64,000 bases of DNA from Arenicella xantha (GCF_003315245.1 NZ_QNRT01000006.1:111179-175178), one strand, 5' to 3'; shown: positions 26,569-36,759, numbered from the stretch's first letter. Notes: generated by a model not told the origin, from the letters alone. Numbers and translations are program-made.

Positions 26569-28092
26569 GTGACCCGCGATTTCACCAATTTCACCACGTT
26601 AATGGTGCAAGGCTGTACCTCTGACGCAGGTAAATCAGTGATGGTAGCTGGTATTTGTCGGGTACTGGCACGGCGCGGCGTTCAGGTAGCACCGTTCAAG
26701 CCTCAGAACATGGCATTAAACAGCGCAGTAACTGAAGATGGCGGCGAGATCGGCCGCGCTCAAGCGCTCCAAGCCCAAGCCTGTTATTTACCGGCGCGTA
26801 CTGATTTCAATCCTGTTTTACTCAAGCCCTCTTCCGATACCGGCGCACAGGTAATCATCCACGGTCAGGCTATCGGTGCGATGCAAGCCACCGAGTTTCA
26901 TGACTACAAAAAAGTGGCTATGAACGCGGTTCTGCAATCTCACCAGCGGCTACAAAACACTTATAGCGCGATTGTAGTCGAAGGCGCTGGAAGCCCAGCA
27001 GAAATCAATCTACGCAACGGTGACATAGCCAATATGGGCTTTGCCGAAGCCGTCGACTGCCCCGTAGTGTTGATCGCAGACATCGACCGCGGCGGTGTTT
27101 TCGCTCATTTAGTCGGCACCTTAGCCTTATTGTCAGAGTCCGAACAGGCGCGCGTGGTGGGATTTATCATCAATCGCTTTCGCGGCGATGTGTCGATATT
27201 GCAGCCAGGCCTTGACTGGCTAGAAGCTAAAACCAACAAACCGGTTCTCGGGGTTGTGCCTTTTTTAACTAATTTGTACCTCGATGCCGAAGATGCCATT
27301 TCGTCGACCCAAACTGAGATGGCTGACGACGGCTTAGCTGACAATATGCCACTAAAAGTGGTGGTGCCAGTGGTATCAAGAATTAGTAACCATACCGATT
27401 TTGATGCACTTCGACTAAACCCATCGGTCGATCTACAATTTGTGCCAATAAATCAAACGCCGCCCGCGGCTGACCTCATTATATTACCGGGCTCTAAAAG
27501 TGTCATTAGCGACCTCCGAAGCCTCAAGTCAAATGACTGGGATGCTCACTTAAAACGTCATCTACGATATGGTGGCAAGCTTATTGGCATTTGCGGCGGC
27601 TACCAAATGCTCGGCCACACCATTAGCGACCCCAGCGGTGTAGAGAGCGACCAACCTGCCGATCACGAGTCTGGCTTTGGCTTGTTAAACATACAAACTA
27701 AGTTAGCTCCACACAAACAGCTAAAACAGGTTCAAGGCCAATTTATCAACCTCGGGAACGCTCCAGCGAGATTCCAGGGTTACGAAATCCACTGCGGCAC
27801 CACGACCAGTGATGCTGAGCCGATGCTACAATTCGAAAACGGTGAAACTGCCGGCTCAATCAGTCCCGATCAGCTTATTTTGGGTTGTTACATACATGGC
27901 TTGTTTGACACACCGTCGGCGTGCGATGCACTGCTAAACTGGGCCGGCGCCCAACACGGTAATGCGGTCGATCTGGATGTGATTCGGGAGCAACAACTCA
28001 ACCGACTCGCTGATTGCTTAGAAGAAACATTACCAGCGACATTCTGGTCAAAGTTTGCAGGTAGCGGCAATCTAAGGCAGGACACCGCATGA
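26569..28092 (+). CDS. cobQ: Cobyric acid synthase
   Basis: About 507 residues from the GTG at 26569; GTG 26554 and ATG 26602 are alternatives. The N-terminal synthetase domain has the nucleotide motif [18 protein letters not shown]. The C-terminal glutamine amidotransferase domain has the nucleophile Cys in [11 protein letters not shown] and His in [10 protein letters not shown]. It amidates four peripheral carboxylates of adenosylcobyrinate a,c-diamide using glutamine and ATP. Its presence without earlier corrin genes in the cluster implies use of imported incomplete corrinoids, or ring genes elsewhere. Confidence 0.92.
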   Translation: MTRDFTNFTTLMVQGCTSDAGKSVMVAGICRVLARRGVQVAPFKPQNMALNSAVTEDGGEIGRAQALQAQACYLPARTDFNPVLLKPSSDTGAQVIIHGQAIGAMQATEFHDYKKVAMNAVLQSHQRLQNTYSAIVVEGAGSPAEINLRNGDIANMGFAEAVDCPVVLIADIDRGGVFAHLVGTLALLSESEQARVVGFIINRFRGDVSILQPGLDWLEAKTNKPVLGVVPFLTNLYLDAEDAISSTQTEMADDGLADNMPLKVVVPVVSRISNHTDFDALRLNPSVDLQFVPINQTPPAADLIILPGSKSVISDLRSLKSNDWDAHLKRHLRYGGKLIGICGGYQMLGHTISDPSGVESDQPADHESGFGLLNIQTKLAPHKQLKQVQGQFINLGNAPARFQGYEIHCGTTTSDAEPMLQFENGETAGSISPDQLILGCYIHGLFDTPSACDALLNWAGAQHGNAVDLDVIREQQLNRLADCLEETLPATFWSKFAGSGNLRQDTA

Positions 28093-29126
28093 ATATGCTG
28101 TCAGCCATGACCCGCCGCCAACTAATGATGCTTTGCATGCTGGCCTTGCTGCCCCTTAGTTTTCTAGTGGCGCTAGCATTTGGCACCATTGCTATTCCAA
28201 TCGGTGACACGCTGGCTATTTTATTGGGTCAAGATGATAATTCACGATCTAGCTTGGTGATAGAACAAATTCGTTTACCGAGGGCAATTTTAGCGGCGTT
28301 TGTCGGTGGCTTACTGGGCATAACCGGAGCAACCACACAAGGTTTGTTTCGCAACGCATTAGCCGACCCGTCATTAATCGGTGTTACCGCCGGCGCATCA
28401 GCTGGGGCGGCAATTGCAATTTTTGGCGCCGCCGAACTTATTGTATTGCAAGGCTTCGCCGGACTCGGCGTGGTATCACTTGGCGCCTTTATCGGCGGTA
28501 GTTTTGCGGTCATCGTAGTGTATATGTTAGCCACTGATCGGCACGGCACCTCAGTTGCAACCATGCTGCTGGCCGGTATTGCCATTACCGCGATCGCAGC
28601 CAGCTTGACCAGCTTGCTAGAATTCTTCGGTGACGATGAAATGCTCAGGCGAATCAGCCTATGGCGAATGGGCGGCCTAGATGGCGCGAACTACCAACGG
28701 GTAAGTATCGTAGCCTTATTTGGAATCACCATTTTTGTATTACTTCCACGTTATGCAACCGCCTTAAACGCACTATTACTAGGTGAGTCCGAAGCCCGTC
28801 ATTTAGGTTTATCGGTACAGCGCATCAAAATTCAGCTCATTCTATTGGTCGCGGTTGGCGTCGGCATATCCGTCGCTTTAGCCGGCACCATCGCGTTTAT
28901 CGGCCTTGTTGTGCCGCATATAATACGCCTATTAATCGGCCCAGATCATCGCTATCTACTACCATGCTCGGCAGTTGGCGGAGCAATATTACTGTTGCTT
29001 TCAGACACCGTTGCGCGCACGGTGCTTGCGCCCATTGAACTACCCGTCGGTCTGGTGACGGCACTGCTCGGCGCACCATTTTTCATCTCATTATTGCGTC
29101 ATCGCCACCACTTTGGAGTGCGTTAA
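28089..29126 (+). CDS. btuC: Cobalamin ABC transporter permease BtuC
   Basis: 345 residues, FecCD/BtuC fold with about 10 membrane helices. The family motifs [38 protein letters not shown] and [21 protein letters not shown] are shown here in part: [10 protein letters not shown] and FIGLVVPHI. The ATG overlaps the cobQ stop by four bases (ATGA), indicating translational coupling. It forms the inner-membrane channel with BtuD and takes corrinoid from BtuF. Confidence 0.9.
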   Translation: MNMLSAMTRRQLMMLCMLALLPLSFLVALAFGTIAIPIGDTLAILLGQDDNSRSSLVIEQIRLPRAILAAFVGGLLGITGATTQGLFRNALADPSLIGVTAGASAGAAIAIFGAAELIVLQGFAGLGVVSLGAFIGGSFAVIVVYMLATDRHGTSVATMLLAGIAITAIAASLTSLLEFFGDDEMLRRISLWRMGGLDGANYQRVSIVALFGITIFVLLPRYATALNALLLGESEARHLGLSVQRIKIQLILLVAVGVGISVALAGTIAFIGLVVPHIIRLLIGPDHRYLLPCSAVGGAILLLLSDTVARTVLAPIELPVGLVTALLGAPFFISLLRHRHHFGVR

Positions 29127-29129
29127 GCT

Positions 29130-29933
29130 ATGGCTCTTCTGCGTTTGAATAATGTGTCTATCACCAAGCCTGGCGCGTCGCGATCCAGCAACGGTAGTGC
29201 CGCGCAGCTTATAGTCGACTCGGTAAGTTGCGAGGTAAATGCTGGTGAAATATTGACCATCATTGGGCCCAACGGTGCGGGTAAATCGACTTTATTAAAA
29301 GCCGTTGCTGGGGACTTGCCCTACTCTGGAGAAATCGAGATCACAGGCGTTTCTAGTAATGCACGACACCGCGCTCGGCAAATTGCCGTCCTGCCTCAAC
29401 TTAGTTTGCTGAACTTTCCTTACCGCGTGTCCGAGGTTGTGGGTTTATCACGCATTCCACATCGCACAGGGCTAAAGCGTGATCAACAGATCATTCAACA
29501 AGCTCTGCGCTTAATGGACATCGACTATTTGGCCGAGCGACTCTACACCGAACTATCTGGCGGAGAAAAACAGCGGGTCCAACTAGCGCGTGTATTAGCA
29601 CAGATTTGGGACCAAGACGATGCCGATAATGGCACACGCTTATTACTTCTCGATGAGCCAACCGCCGCACTCGATTTAGGTCATCAACAACAGTTGATGC
29701 AAGCAATTCAAACCTTTGCTAAACAAAACGTTGCAGTCTTAATGGTACTCCATGACATCAATTTGGCGGCGCATTACTCAAATACTCTGCTGGCGATGCT
29801 GTGCAGCCAACGAATTGCTTTTGGTAAACCTAGCGACGTGGTTAATCCGGCCATTATTCAGCAATTGTTTAATGTAGATAGTACCGTGATACCGCATCCA
29901 GAAAACCAGACCCCCGTGGTCATCGGCATCTAA
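29130..29933 (+). CDS. btuD: Cobalamin ABC transporter ATP-binding protein BtuD
   Basis: 267 residues. Walker A IIGPNGAGKSTLLKAV, Q-loop LPQLSL, signature LSGGEKQRVQLARVLAQ, Walker B LLLLDEPTAALD and H-loop VLHDINLAAHY are all intact. It belongs to the FecE/BtuD group and starts three bases after btuC. It energises corrinoid import with BtuC and BtuF. Confidence 0.9.
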   Translation: MALLRLNNVSITKPGASRSSNGSAAQLIVDSVSCEVNAGEILTIIGPNGAGKSTLLKAVAGDLPYSGEIEITGVSSNARHRARQIAVLPQLSLLNFPYRVSEVVGLSRIPHRTGLKRDQQIIQQALRLMDIDYLAERLYTELSGGEKQRVQLARVLAQIWDQDDADNGTRLLLLDEPTAALDLGHQQQLMQAIQTFAKQNVAVLMVLHDINLAAHYSNTLLAMLCSQRIAFGKPSDVVNPAIIQQLFNVDSTVIPHPENQTPVVIGI

Positions 29934-29937
29934 TTTC

Positions 29938-30477
29938 ATGTCATACAAACACTTAATCTTAGGCGGAGCTCGGAGCGGCAAAAGTCGCTATGCTGAGCAA
30001 TGTGCAATACAGGCCGTAAACCAATCACAAACTGATCGATCACTTAGCTATATTGCGACCGCTAAAGCCGGTGACGCTGAAATGGCAAACCGCATTGCGG
30101 ATCATCAAGCACGCCGTGATGCGCGCTGGCAATTAATTGAAGCCCATACCGATCTCGCCGACGCTCTCTCGTCAACAGGCAGCAATAGTGTGGTTTTAAT
30201 CGACTGTCTGACCTTGTGGCTCAGCAATTGCCTGCACCAAGAATGCTGGCAAACTGAACGAGCTAAATTTTTAAAATCAGTGTCTGAATGCGAGCAATCC
30301 GTGATTATGGTAAGCAACGAGGTCGGGTCAGGCATTGTTCCACTCGGTGAACTCAGTCGCGAATTCGTAGACCAAAGTGGCTGGTTACATCAGGAATTAG
30401 CTCAGCGCTGTAGCCAGGTTGACCTCGTGGTTGCTGGTTTACCCTTGTCTTTAAAGCCAAACACCGCCGGCCAATGA
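29938..30477 (+). CDS. cobU: Bifunctional adenosylcobinamide kinase / adenosylcobinamide-phosphate guanylyltransferase
   Basis: 179 residues, full length for CobU/CobP. The P-loop HLILGGARSGKSRYAEQ, the stretch IADHQARRDARW around the guanylylated His, and the NEVGSGIVP motif are present. It phosphorylates adenosylcobinamide and then transfers GMP to it, activating it for nucleotide-loop attachment by CobS. The stop overlaps the start of the next gene by four bases. Confidence 0.92.
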   Translation: MSYKHLILGGARSGKSRYAEQCAIQAVNQSQTDRSLSYIATAKAGDAEMANRIADHQARRDARWQLIEAHTDLADALSSTGSNSVVLIDCLTLWLSNCLHQECWQTERAKFLKSVSECEQSVIMVSNEVGSGIVPLGELSREFVDQSGWLHQELAQRCSQVDLVVAGLPLSLKPNTAGQ

Positions 30478-31424
30478 TAGCTGTGACCACCATTTTGGCT
30501 CTGCTACTCGACCAGTGGCTAGGCGAACCACGGCGTTGGCACCCATTGGTAGGTTTCGGTCGAGCCGCGTATTACCTAGAAAAAATATTTAATCGCAGCG
30601 GCTCCGCTCATAGACAATTTATCAACGGTATATTTTGTCTACTGATTTTGCTGGTGCCGGCGGTTGCGCTGATAGCCTTTATCCAACATAAGTTGGTGGT
30701 TTATTCACTGACAATCACTGTGCTATTTGACATCGTCGTGTTGTATTGGGCCATCGGATTGAAAAGTCTGACGCAACATGTACAACAAGTCGAAGCAAAC
30801 CTAAGTACTGGCCAATTATCATCAGCGCGGCAAGCACTTGCACTAATCGTAAGTCGAGACACATCACAACTGGAGGCCACGGACATTGCCGCAGGCGCTA
30901 TTGAAACTACGCTGGAAAATGGCTGTGATGCGGTCTTTGGCGCACTATTTTGGTATCTAATAGCCGGTGCACCGGGAGTAATAGCGTATCGACTTATCAA
31001 CACCTTAGACGCCATGTGGGGTTATCGAACCAAGCGCTATGAATGGTTCGGGAAATCGGCTGCCGTGCTCGACGATATCGCCAACTACGTCCCGGCTAGA
31101 CTCACTGCGTTAAGCTATGCCCTGTGTGGTAATACAAAACTCGCAATTATTAGCTGGCGACGCTTTGCGGCAAAGTTAGATAGCCCCAATGCCGGCCCAG
31201 TAATGTGCGCCGGCGCAGGTAGCCTAAATCTCAAACTCGGTGGCGACGCTGTTTACCAAGGCCAACTCAAAACCAAGATCGAATTTGGTGGTGACCGACC
31301 GCCCCACCATTCGGATATTTCCGCCAGCATTGGCCTACTCAATCGTGCAGTCTGTGCAGTTTGCCTATTGCTTGTCGTGATCAGCATTGGCTTACCCATA
31401 ATCAACAGTGGTCTGGCTCAATGA
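30474..31424 (+). CDS. cbiB: Adenosylcobinamide-phosphate synthase (CbiB/CobD type)
   Basis: 316 residues, integral membrane protein with several hydrophobic segments. Family features include LDQWLGEPRRWHPLVGFGR at the N-terminus, IETTLENGCDAVFGALFW, the RLINTLDAMWGYR segment, and GAGSLNLKLGGDAVYQG. It attaches aminopropanol phosphate (or aminopropanol) to adenosylcobyric acid. It overlaps cobU and the following decarboxylase gene by four bases each. Confidence 0.92.
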   Translation: MIAVTTILALLLDQWLGEPRRWHPLVGFGRAAYYLEKIFNRSGSAHRQFINGIFCLLILLVPAVALIAFIQHKLVVYSLTITVLFDIVVLYWAIGLKSLTQHVQQVEANLSTGQLSSARQALALIVSRDTSQLEATDIAAGAIETTLENGCDAVFGALFWYLIAGAPGVIAYRLINTLDAMWGYRTKRYEWFGKSAAVLDDIANYVPARLTALSYALCGNTKLAIISWRRFAAKLDSPNAGPVMCAGAGSLNLKLGGDAVYQGQLKTKIEFGGDRPPHHSDISASIGLLNRAVCAVCLLLVVISIGLPIINSGLAQ

Positions 31425-32461
31425 ACAAAATGCAGCACACAACACTCCGGCATGGTGGAGACCTGCACACCGCTATTCAACGTTTTGGTGGCGACGCGTC
31501 AGACTGGCTAGACTTATCTACCGGCATTAGCCCATGGTCATACCCTGTTACCAATATTCCGAACCAAGTTTGGCGCGAATTACCGAGTGAAACCACCTCG
31601 TTTCGTGTATCCGCCGCACACTACTACCAATGTGCCGACGCACAACTACTTGCCACTCCAGGGTCACAGCTCGCAATACGATTATTACCAACCCTAATTA
31701 AACCTGCGCACCGCGTAGCAATTCCGACTTTAGGCTATCAAGAGCATGCGTTAGCCTGGGCCAGGGCTGGTCATACACTAGTTCGATACAACTCCATCGA
31801 TGCCCTACGCAGCTTGACCCACACAAAACAAATCGACTCGGCCGTAGTCATTAACCCCAACAACCCCACTGCCGAGGTCGCTGCTAGGCAGCAGCTACTA
31901 GAGCTCGCGGAACAGCTGCCAGGATTACTTTTGGTCGACGAAGCCTTCGCCGATCTAGACCCCAGCCAGAGCCTCTGCCAACACACATCGCTAAGCAATA
32001 TTATTGTGCTTCGTTCAATCGGGAAGTTCTTCGGCTTGGCCGGATCACGGGTCGGTTTTTTAATATCAGACCACCCTGTTACAGCCGAACTTTCGGCACT
32101 CTTCTCGCCTTGGTCTGTCAATGGGCCAGCTTTGTATGTTACCGAATGCGCACTCAGTGATCGACAATGGCAAACTATGCAACGCACTCGCATCATTCAA
32201 CAAGCTCAGCAGCTAAACGACCTTTTGGCGCTCTTAATCAGCCATGACGACAGCCATATTGACTTGTCGTCGCATGGGCTATTTCATACTCTGCTTGGCT
32301 CACCCGAGTCGATTAGCGCGATTCATCGTGCTCTGGCGACAATGCACATTTGGACACGACTCGGTGACATTGATGATCAAGGCCTGCTGTGGATGCGTTT
32401 TTCGCTGCCTGGTGACCATTTAAACAGACTTCGTAACGCACTCGCTGAATTCCATCGCTAA
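31421..32461 (+). CDS. cobD: Threonine-phosphate decarboxylase (PLP enzyme)
   Basis: 346 residues from the ATG at 31421, which overlaps the cbiB stop (ATGA); the longer frame from 31361 would run deep into cbiB. Class I aminotransferase-fold features are NPNNPTAE, LLVDEAFADLDP, and the PLP lysine in VLRSIGKFFGLAGSRVGF. It makes aminopropanol O-2-phosphate from threonine phosphate for the CbiB step. The symbol follows Salmonella; in Pseudomonas nomenclature it is cobC. Confidence 0.9.
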   Translation: MNKMQHTTLRHGGDLHTAIQRFGGDASDWLDLSTGISPWSYPVTNIPNQVWRELPSETTSFRVSAAHYYQCADAQLLATPGSQLAIRLLPTLIKPAHRVAIPTLGYQEHALAWARAGHTLVRYNSIDALRSLTHTKQIDSAVVINPNNPTAEVAARQQLLELAEQLPGLLLVDEAFADLDPSQSLCQHTSLSNIIVLRSIGKFFGLAGSRVGFLISDHPVTAELSALFSPWSVNGPALYVTECALSDRQWQTMQRTRIIQQAQQLNDLLALLISHDDSHIDLSSHGLFHTLLGSPESISAIHRALATMHIWTRLGDIDDQGLLWMRFSLPGDHLNRLRNALAEFHR

Positions 32462-32480
32462 ACGCCCCTTAGGATAAAAC

Positions 32481-33518
32481 ATGACTTCACACTGGTTCCA
32501 ACAACCCTGCCCAACCATTGATCCGGCTATGACAGACAGCGCACAACAGCGCCAATTGAATTTAACTAAGCCAGCTGGGTCGCTGGGTCGCCTAGAGGAC
32601 CTAGCGGTATCGTTTTGTGCTTGGCAACAGACCCTAGCACCCAAACTACAGAACATTAAAATTGCGATTTTTGCCGCTGATCATGGCGTCTGTGCACAGG
32701 GAGTATCTGCGTTTCCACAAGAAGTCACTGCCCAAATGGTGCTCAATTTTGTGCACGGTGGAGCGGCTATCAGCGTGTTGGCAAAACAATTAGATGCCCA
32801 ATTCGAGGTAATCAATATCGGCGTAAACACAGCGCTACCGGATTCCCCAACACTGGTTAATAAGCCCATACGACTCAGCACCTCAGACTTATCCGAAACG
32901 GAAGCGATGAGCCATTCTGAATTACTGCTGGCGCTATCAATTGGGCGCGAACATGCGGCAAAAACAAACGATCATCTATTTATTGGCGGTGAGATGGGCA
33001 TTGGCAACACGACCGCAGCGTCGGCTATCTTCAGCCTACTATTGAATCTGGCCCCAAGTGAGACAGTTGGGCCAGGCACCGGTGTCGACGCGAATGGCAT
33101 CACGCATAAACAGTTGGTAGTGACAAAAGCTATTGCACTCCATGCACCGCATATCCATAACGAGCTCGATGTACTTGCACGCGTCGGTGGGTTTGAGATC
33201 GCCGGATTGGTCGGAGCCTACATCGGCAGCGCACAACGTGGCGTGCCGGTTCTTATAGACGGCTTTATCACCACCGCTGCCGCGCTATTGGCCTGTCGAA
33301 TTAATCCCAGCGTGCGCGACTGGCTGGTCTTTGCACACCGATCAGCCGAGCCAGCCCATTACCGCGCACTGCAAGCACTCGACGCAAATCCCTTACTAGA
33401 TCTGGGAATGCGACTTGGCGAAGGCAGTGGTGCGGCCATCGCCGTGCCGATAATCGCAAGCGCATTAAACCTACACAACCACATGGCGACGTTTGACAGC
33501 GCCGGAGTAAGCTCCTAA
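32481..33518 (+). CDS. cobT: Nicotinate-nucleotide--dimethylbenzimidazole phosphoribosyltransferase
   Basis: 345 residues, full length. Visible hallmarks are KPAGSLGRLEDLA near the N-terminus, FAADHGV, GEMGIGNTTAASA, GTGVDANGI, and the catalytic Glu in MRLGEGSGAA. It makes alpha-ribazole phosphate from NaMN and a lower-ligand base. No dimethylbenzimidazole synthase (bluB) is seen in the window, so the base may be scavenged or made elsewhere. Confidence 0.93.
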   Translation: MTSHWFQQPCPTIDPAMTDSAQQRQLNLTKPAGSLGRLEDLAVSFCAWQQTLAPKLQNIKIAIFAADHGVCAQGVSAFPQEVTAQMVLNFVHGGAAISVLAKQLDAQFEVINIGVNTALPDSPTLVNKPIRLSTSDLSETEAMSHSELLLALSIGREHAAKTNDHLFIGGEMGIGNTTAASAIFSLLLNLAPSETVGPGTGVDANGITHKQLVVTKAIALHAPHIHNELDVLARVGGFEIAGLVGAYIGSAQRGVPVLIDGFITTAAALLACRINPSVRDWLVFAHRSAEPAHYRALQALDANPLLDLGMRLGEGSGAAIAVPIIASALNLHNHMATFDSAGVSS

Positions 33519-34468
33519 TGACTAAGTATGCTCGATCATTCAAATCAATCATGTTCATAAGAATCGCGTTTGGTGTGGTTGCCCTGTTGGCTGGCTGTAC
33601 GCCATCTGAGGAGGACATTACCGCACCGCCGCCACAGTCGCCTGACTCAATTTCGGTGACTGATTCAACCGGAGCGCTAGTAACGCTCCCACAAGCTGCA
33701 CAACGCGTCGTGGCACTCGCGCCGCATATCGTCGAAAACCTATTCTCCGTTGGGGCTGGCGATGAATTAGTTGGTGTTGTCGCTTACAGTGATTTCCCTG
33801 AAGCTGCAAAAAAATTGCCTCTTGTCGGTGGGTATTCCAATACTAACCTTGAGAAAATTGTTGAACTAGCACCTGACCTAATCATCGCCTGGGAGTCTGG
33901 TAATGCCAGCGACGGTATTAACCGACTGCGGGAACTTGGGTTTACAATCTATCTAGATCAACCTGACAACTTAGAGGACGTTGCCAAAAGCCTACGCGAC
34001 TTTGGAATACTGACCGGCCACGCCGAGCGCGGCGAATTAGCCGCCACTGACTTTTTACAAAAAATCGCTGCCGCACGCGCAGCCACCAGCAACAAATCGA
34101 CTGTCAGTACCTTTTATCAAGTATGGAACGATCCACTACAGACCATTAATGGCAGTCACATTATTAGTGACGCAATTGAACTGTGTGGCGGGCAAAATAT
34201 TTATGCCGACGAACCCATGGTCGCGCCAGTTATCAACATAGAATCGATTATCGAACGAGATCCACAAGCAATCATCGCTAGCGGCATGTCCAGCTCGCGC
34301 CCCGAATGGCTGGATGAATGGCAGCAATGGCCATCGCTCACCGCCGTGCAACAAGATAATCTCTTTTTCGTCGACCCCGACCATATTCAACGCCACACGG
34401 TTCGGATATTGCTCGGCATTGCCGCAATTTGTCAGCAACTCGACAGCGCTCGCGAGAAACAAAAGTGA
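33518..34468 (+). CDS. btuF: Periplasmic corrinoid-binding lipoprotein, BtuF-like
   Basis: 316 residues starting at an ATG that shares its A with the cobT stop. The signal ends in a lipobox (VALLAGC), so the mature protein is probably lipid-anchored rather than soluble as in E. coli BtuF. A class III substrate-binding fold follows: RVVALAPHIVENLFSVGAGDELVGV, KLPLVGGYSNTNLEKIVELAPDLI, and LCGGQNIYAD. It delivers corrinoid to BtuCD. It is placed between cobT and cobS rather than next to btuCD. Confidence 0.88.
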   Translation: MTKYARSFKSIMFIRIAFGVVALLAGCTPSEEDITAPPPQSPDSISVTDSTGALVTLPQAAQRVVALAPHIVENLFSVGAGDELVGVVAYSDFPEAAKKLPLVGGYSNTNLEKIVELAPDLIIAWESGNASDGINRLRELGFTIYLDQPDNLEDVAKSLRDFGILTGHAERGELAATDFLQKIAAARAATSNKSTVSTFYQVWNDPLQTINGSHIISDAIELCGGQNIYADEPMVAPVINIESIIERDPQAIIASGMSSSRPEWLDEWQQWPSLTAVQQDNLFFVDPDHIQRHTVRILLGIAAICQQLDSAREKQK

Positions 34469-35256
34469 CCAGCAGGCTTCAGTACGAATGGACACTATTC
34501 ACGTCAGCACTAATGTTCTACACCCGTATTCCGGTGCCTTCTAATAGCCAACATTCTGCGCAGATCCTAAACCAATCACGCAAGTACTTCCCGGCAGTCG
34601 GCTGTCTGATTGGCGCTATCGGTGCAATCACTTATGCCTTTTCGATGCCGCTGTTTTCACCACTGCTCAGCGTAGCACTATCAATGCTCGCCACTATTAT
34701 TGCGACCGGAGCATTTCACGAAGATGGGCTTGCCGACAGTTGTGACGGTTTAGGCGGCGGCTGGCACACAGATCAAGTACTGACCATCATGAAGGATAGC
34801 CGAATCGGCACCTACGGTACTATCGGACTAATCGCCGCTCTGGGAATTAAATACTTAGCGTTGCTAGAGCTGGCGAGTCATGCCCAAATCGCTCTAGTTG
34901 CGCTTGTATTGATTACGGCGCACAGCTTAAGTCGGCAGCTTGCCTCATCAACGATTGAGCGCTGTACCTACGTTCAAGATATCGATCAAAGCAAAGTTAA
35001 GCCAGTCACTGATCGACACCTATCATCAGCGGCTATTAACGTTAGCCTGATTAGCACTGGTATCCCGCTGCTAATACTGACAATCATTGAGCCGTTTGCA
35101 GCTATTACTGCAGCCTTGAGTGCCGGCATCGCGTCACTGTGGTTTACCCGCTACTGTAATCAACGTATTGGCGGCTATACCGGCGACACCTTGGGCGCTA
35201 CACAACAGTTGTCTGAGTTGAGTTTTTACCTCGTGTTTATCGCTTGTCTCAGCTGA
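34465..35256 (+). CDS. cobS: Adenosylcobinamide-GDP ribazoletransferase
   Basis: 263 residues from the GTG at 34465, which overlaps the btuF stop by four bases (GTGA); the longer TTG frame runs into btuF and is unlikely. It is an integral membrane protein with the CobS motifs YTRIPVP, GAFHEDGLADSCDGLGGG, MKDSRIGTYG, and the C-terminal GGYTGDTLGATQQLSEL. It joins GDP-activated cobinamide with alpha-ribazole(-phosphate) to complete the nucleotide loop. Confidence 0.92.
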   Translation: MTSRLQYEWTLFTSALMFYTRIPVPSNSQHSAQILNQSRKYFPAVGCLIGAIGAITYAFSMPLFSPLLSVALSMLATIIATGAFHEDGLADSCDGLGGGWHTDQVLTIMKDSRIGTYGTIGLIAALGIKYLALLELASHAQIALVALVLITAHSLSRQLASSTIERCTYVQDIDQSKVKPVTDRHLSSAAINVSLISTGIPLLILTIIEPFAAITAALSAGIASLWFTRYCNQRIGGYTGDTLGATQQLSELSFYLVFIACLS

Positions 35257-35257
35257 C

Positions 35258-35818
35258 ATGAAAATTCATCTAATTCGACATACCCAGGTGGCAGTCGAGC
35301 CAGGCATTTGCTACGGCGACTCAGACGTCGAGTTAGCGACAACGTTTGAGCAGGACGCCAACGCGGTGTTAGCCAAACTACGTTCGGATTACGACGCTGT
35401 TTATTCAAGCCCGTTGCAACGCTGTGTGCGGCTGGCAAAACACATCAATGGTGATGAGTATTTTTATGATAGTCGCCTGAAAGAATATAATTTTGGCGAC
35501 TGGGAACTACACGCTTGGAACGATTTACCAAGATCCAAGACCCAGAGTTGGATGGACAACTATGTCGAACAATCAGCACCTGGCGGCGAATCGATGTTGC
35601 AAATGCATCAGCGTGTGATTGAGTTCTGGTCCGAACTATTGGCGAATCGACATAAACATGTAGCCGTGGTCGCGCACGCAGGAATATTGCGATTAATTCA
35701 CGCACATATATTTGAGGCGCCCCTAACGCAATTATTTAGATTGCAACTCGACTACGGCACCGTCATTGAAGTCTGTTATATTCGCGACAGCAATTATCAA
35801 ACTCTGAGAGTTATATAG
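35258..35818 (+). CDS. cobC: Alpha-ribazole phosphatase (histidine phosphatase superfamily)
   Basis: 186 residues. The phosphoglycerate-mutase-like active site is visible: IHLIRHTQV with the phosphohistidine, SSPLQRC, the YNFGDWELHAW segment characteristic of CobC, and VVAHAGILR with the second His. It dephosphorylates alpha-ribazole phosphate or adenosylcobalamin phosphate. It begins two bases after cobS and is the last gene of the riboswitch cluster. Confidence 0.88.
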   Translation: MKIHLIRHTQVAVEPGICYGDSDVELATTFEQDANAVLAKLRSDYDAVYSSPLQRCVRLAKHINGDEYFYDSRLKEYNFGDWELHAWNDLPRSKTQSWMDNYVEQSAPGGESMLQMHQRVIEFWSELLANRHKHVAVVAHAGILRLIHAHIFEAPLTQLFRLQLDYGTVIEVCYIRDSNYQTLRVI

Positions 35819-36020
35819 ATAGGGCTATCAGACGTTGCCGATAATTGTCATGCTTCACAGTTAAATGCAAATACGGTATAAAGAACGTGGGAAAGGGTAC
35901 ACTTATGTTTTTGATAGGTAGTCAGTTAGCTAAGGCGTTTTGGTTATCAATTTAGTTATCAAGAGTGCAGTGCAAGGGTTGGATAAATTTACTCAATTGA
36001 ACCAACATCTTACTAACGGT

Positions 36021-36698
36021 ATGACAATGACTATTTTATTAGCCGGTTTATGTAATGAACGGGCCATCAGTAAATTACGTCGATTAGTGTGCGTTGGGCG
36101 CAGATTCCTAACAGTAGCATTGCTATTGACTATTTTGGCTGGTTGCCAACTGACCAAAAAACCACAGCCGGTTGAAGCTCCAGCACCTGTTGCTGCTCCG
36201 GTGGTCGTAGCTCCGATATACAGCTCCGCTCCAATCAAGGCTGCTCCGCGCACCTTGTTGAAATTCGCCCAGACCGCACTGAAAAAACTTGGCTATTCAA
36301 TTGGACGCATTGACGGTATCTGGGGACCACGTTCAGCCCAAGCAGTTCGCGATTTTGAAAAAGACCGTGAATTGTGGAGCGCCGACGGCCATCTATCAGA
36401 GTTAAATTTGCACCACCTCGCCGAAGAGTCAGGACTTACCCTTGCAACTTTTGAGAGCGAGAAGAAACCCGAACCAGCAGGAATTGCTCGCAAACTAAGA
36501 GGCACTGCTGCGCTTGCCAAAGGTCCACAGTTGATTATCGTCGAGCGCGTGTATCAAGTATTCGCTAAGCCAAACCCGTACTCCGCGACGTTAACCAAAT
36601 TAGAACCCGGCACTGGAATTTATGTCGTCGCTAAGCAACAAGGTTGGTACCAAATTGAATCAATGAACCGCATAAAGGGCTACATTAAGGCCGACTAA
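36021..36698 (+). CDS. Peptidoglycan-binding and SH3-like domain lipoprotein
   Basis: About 225 residues from the ATG at 36021. The start is uncertain: a GTG at 36087 would give a more typical lipoprotein signal, VCVGRRFLTVALLLTILAGC, with lipobox LAGC. After a Pro/Ala/Val-rich linker comes a PG_binding_1 domain (ALKKLGYSIGRIDGIWGPRS). A bacterial SH3-like domain follows (ERVYQVFAKPNPYSATLTKL to KGYIKAD). It probably tethers an envelope membrane to the cell wall. It stands between the B12 cluster and an opposing AAA ATPase gene. Confidence 0.75.
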   Translation: MTMTILLAGLCNERAISKLRRLVCVGRRFLTVALLLTILAGCQLTKKPQPVEAPAPVAAPVVVAPIYSSAPIKAAPRTLLKFAQTALKKLGYSIGRIDGIWGPRSAQAVRDFEKDRELWSADGHLSELNLHHLAEESGLTLATFESEKKPEPAGIARKLRGTAALAKGPQLIIVERVYQVFAKPNPYSATLTKLEPGTGIYVVAKQQGWYQIESMNRIKGYIKAD

Positions 36699-36759
36699 AA
36701 CCCAACCAAGCTCGCCTATCACGAGTTTTACGCTTAATGATGCAGTACAGTTAAAACCG

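Noticed and set aside
31361..31420. Longer start of the threonine-phosphate decarboxylase
   Set aside because: It would overlap cbiB by about 60 bases. The ATG at 31421 overlaps the cbiB stop by four bases and starts the conserved HGG region.
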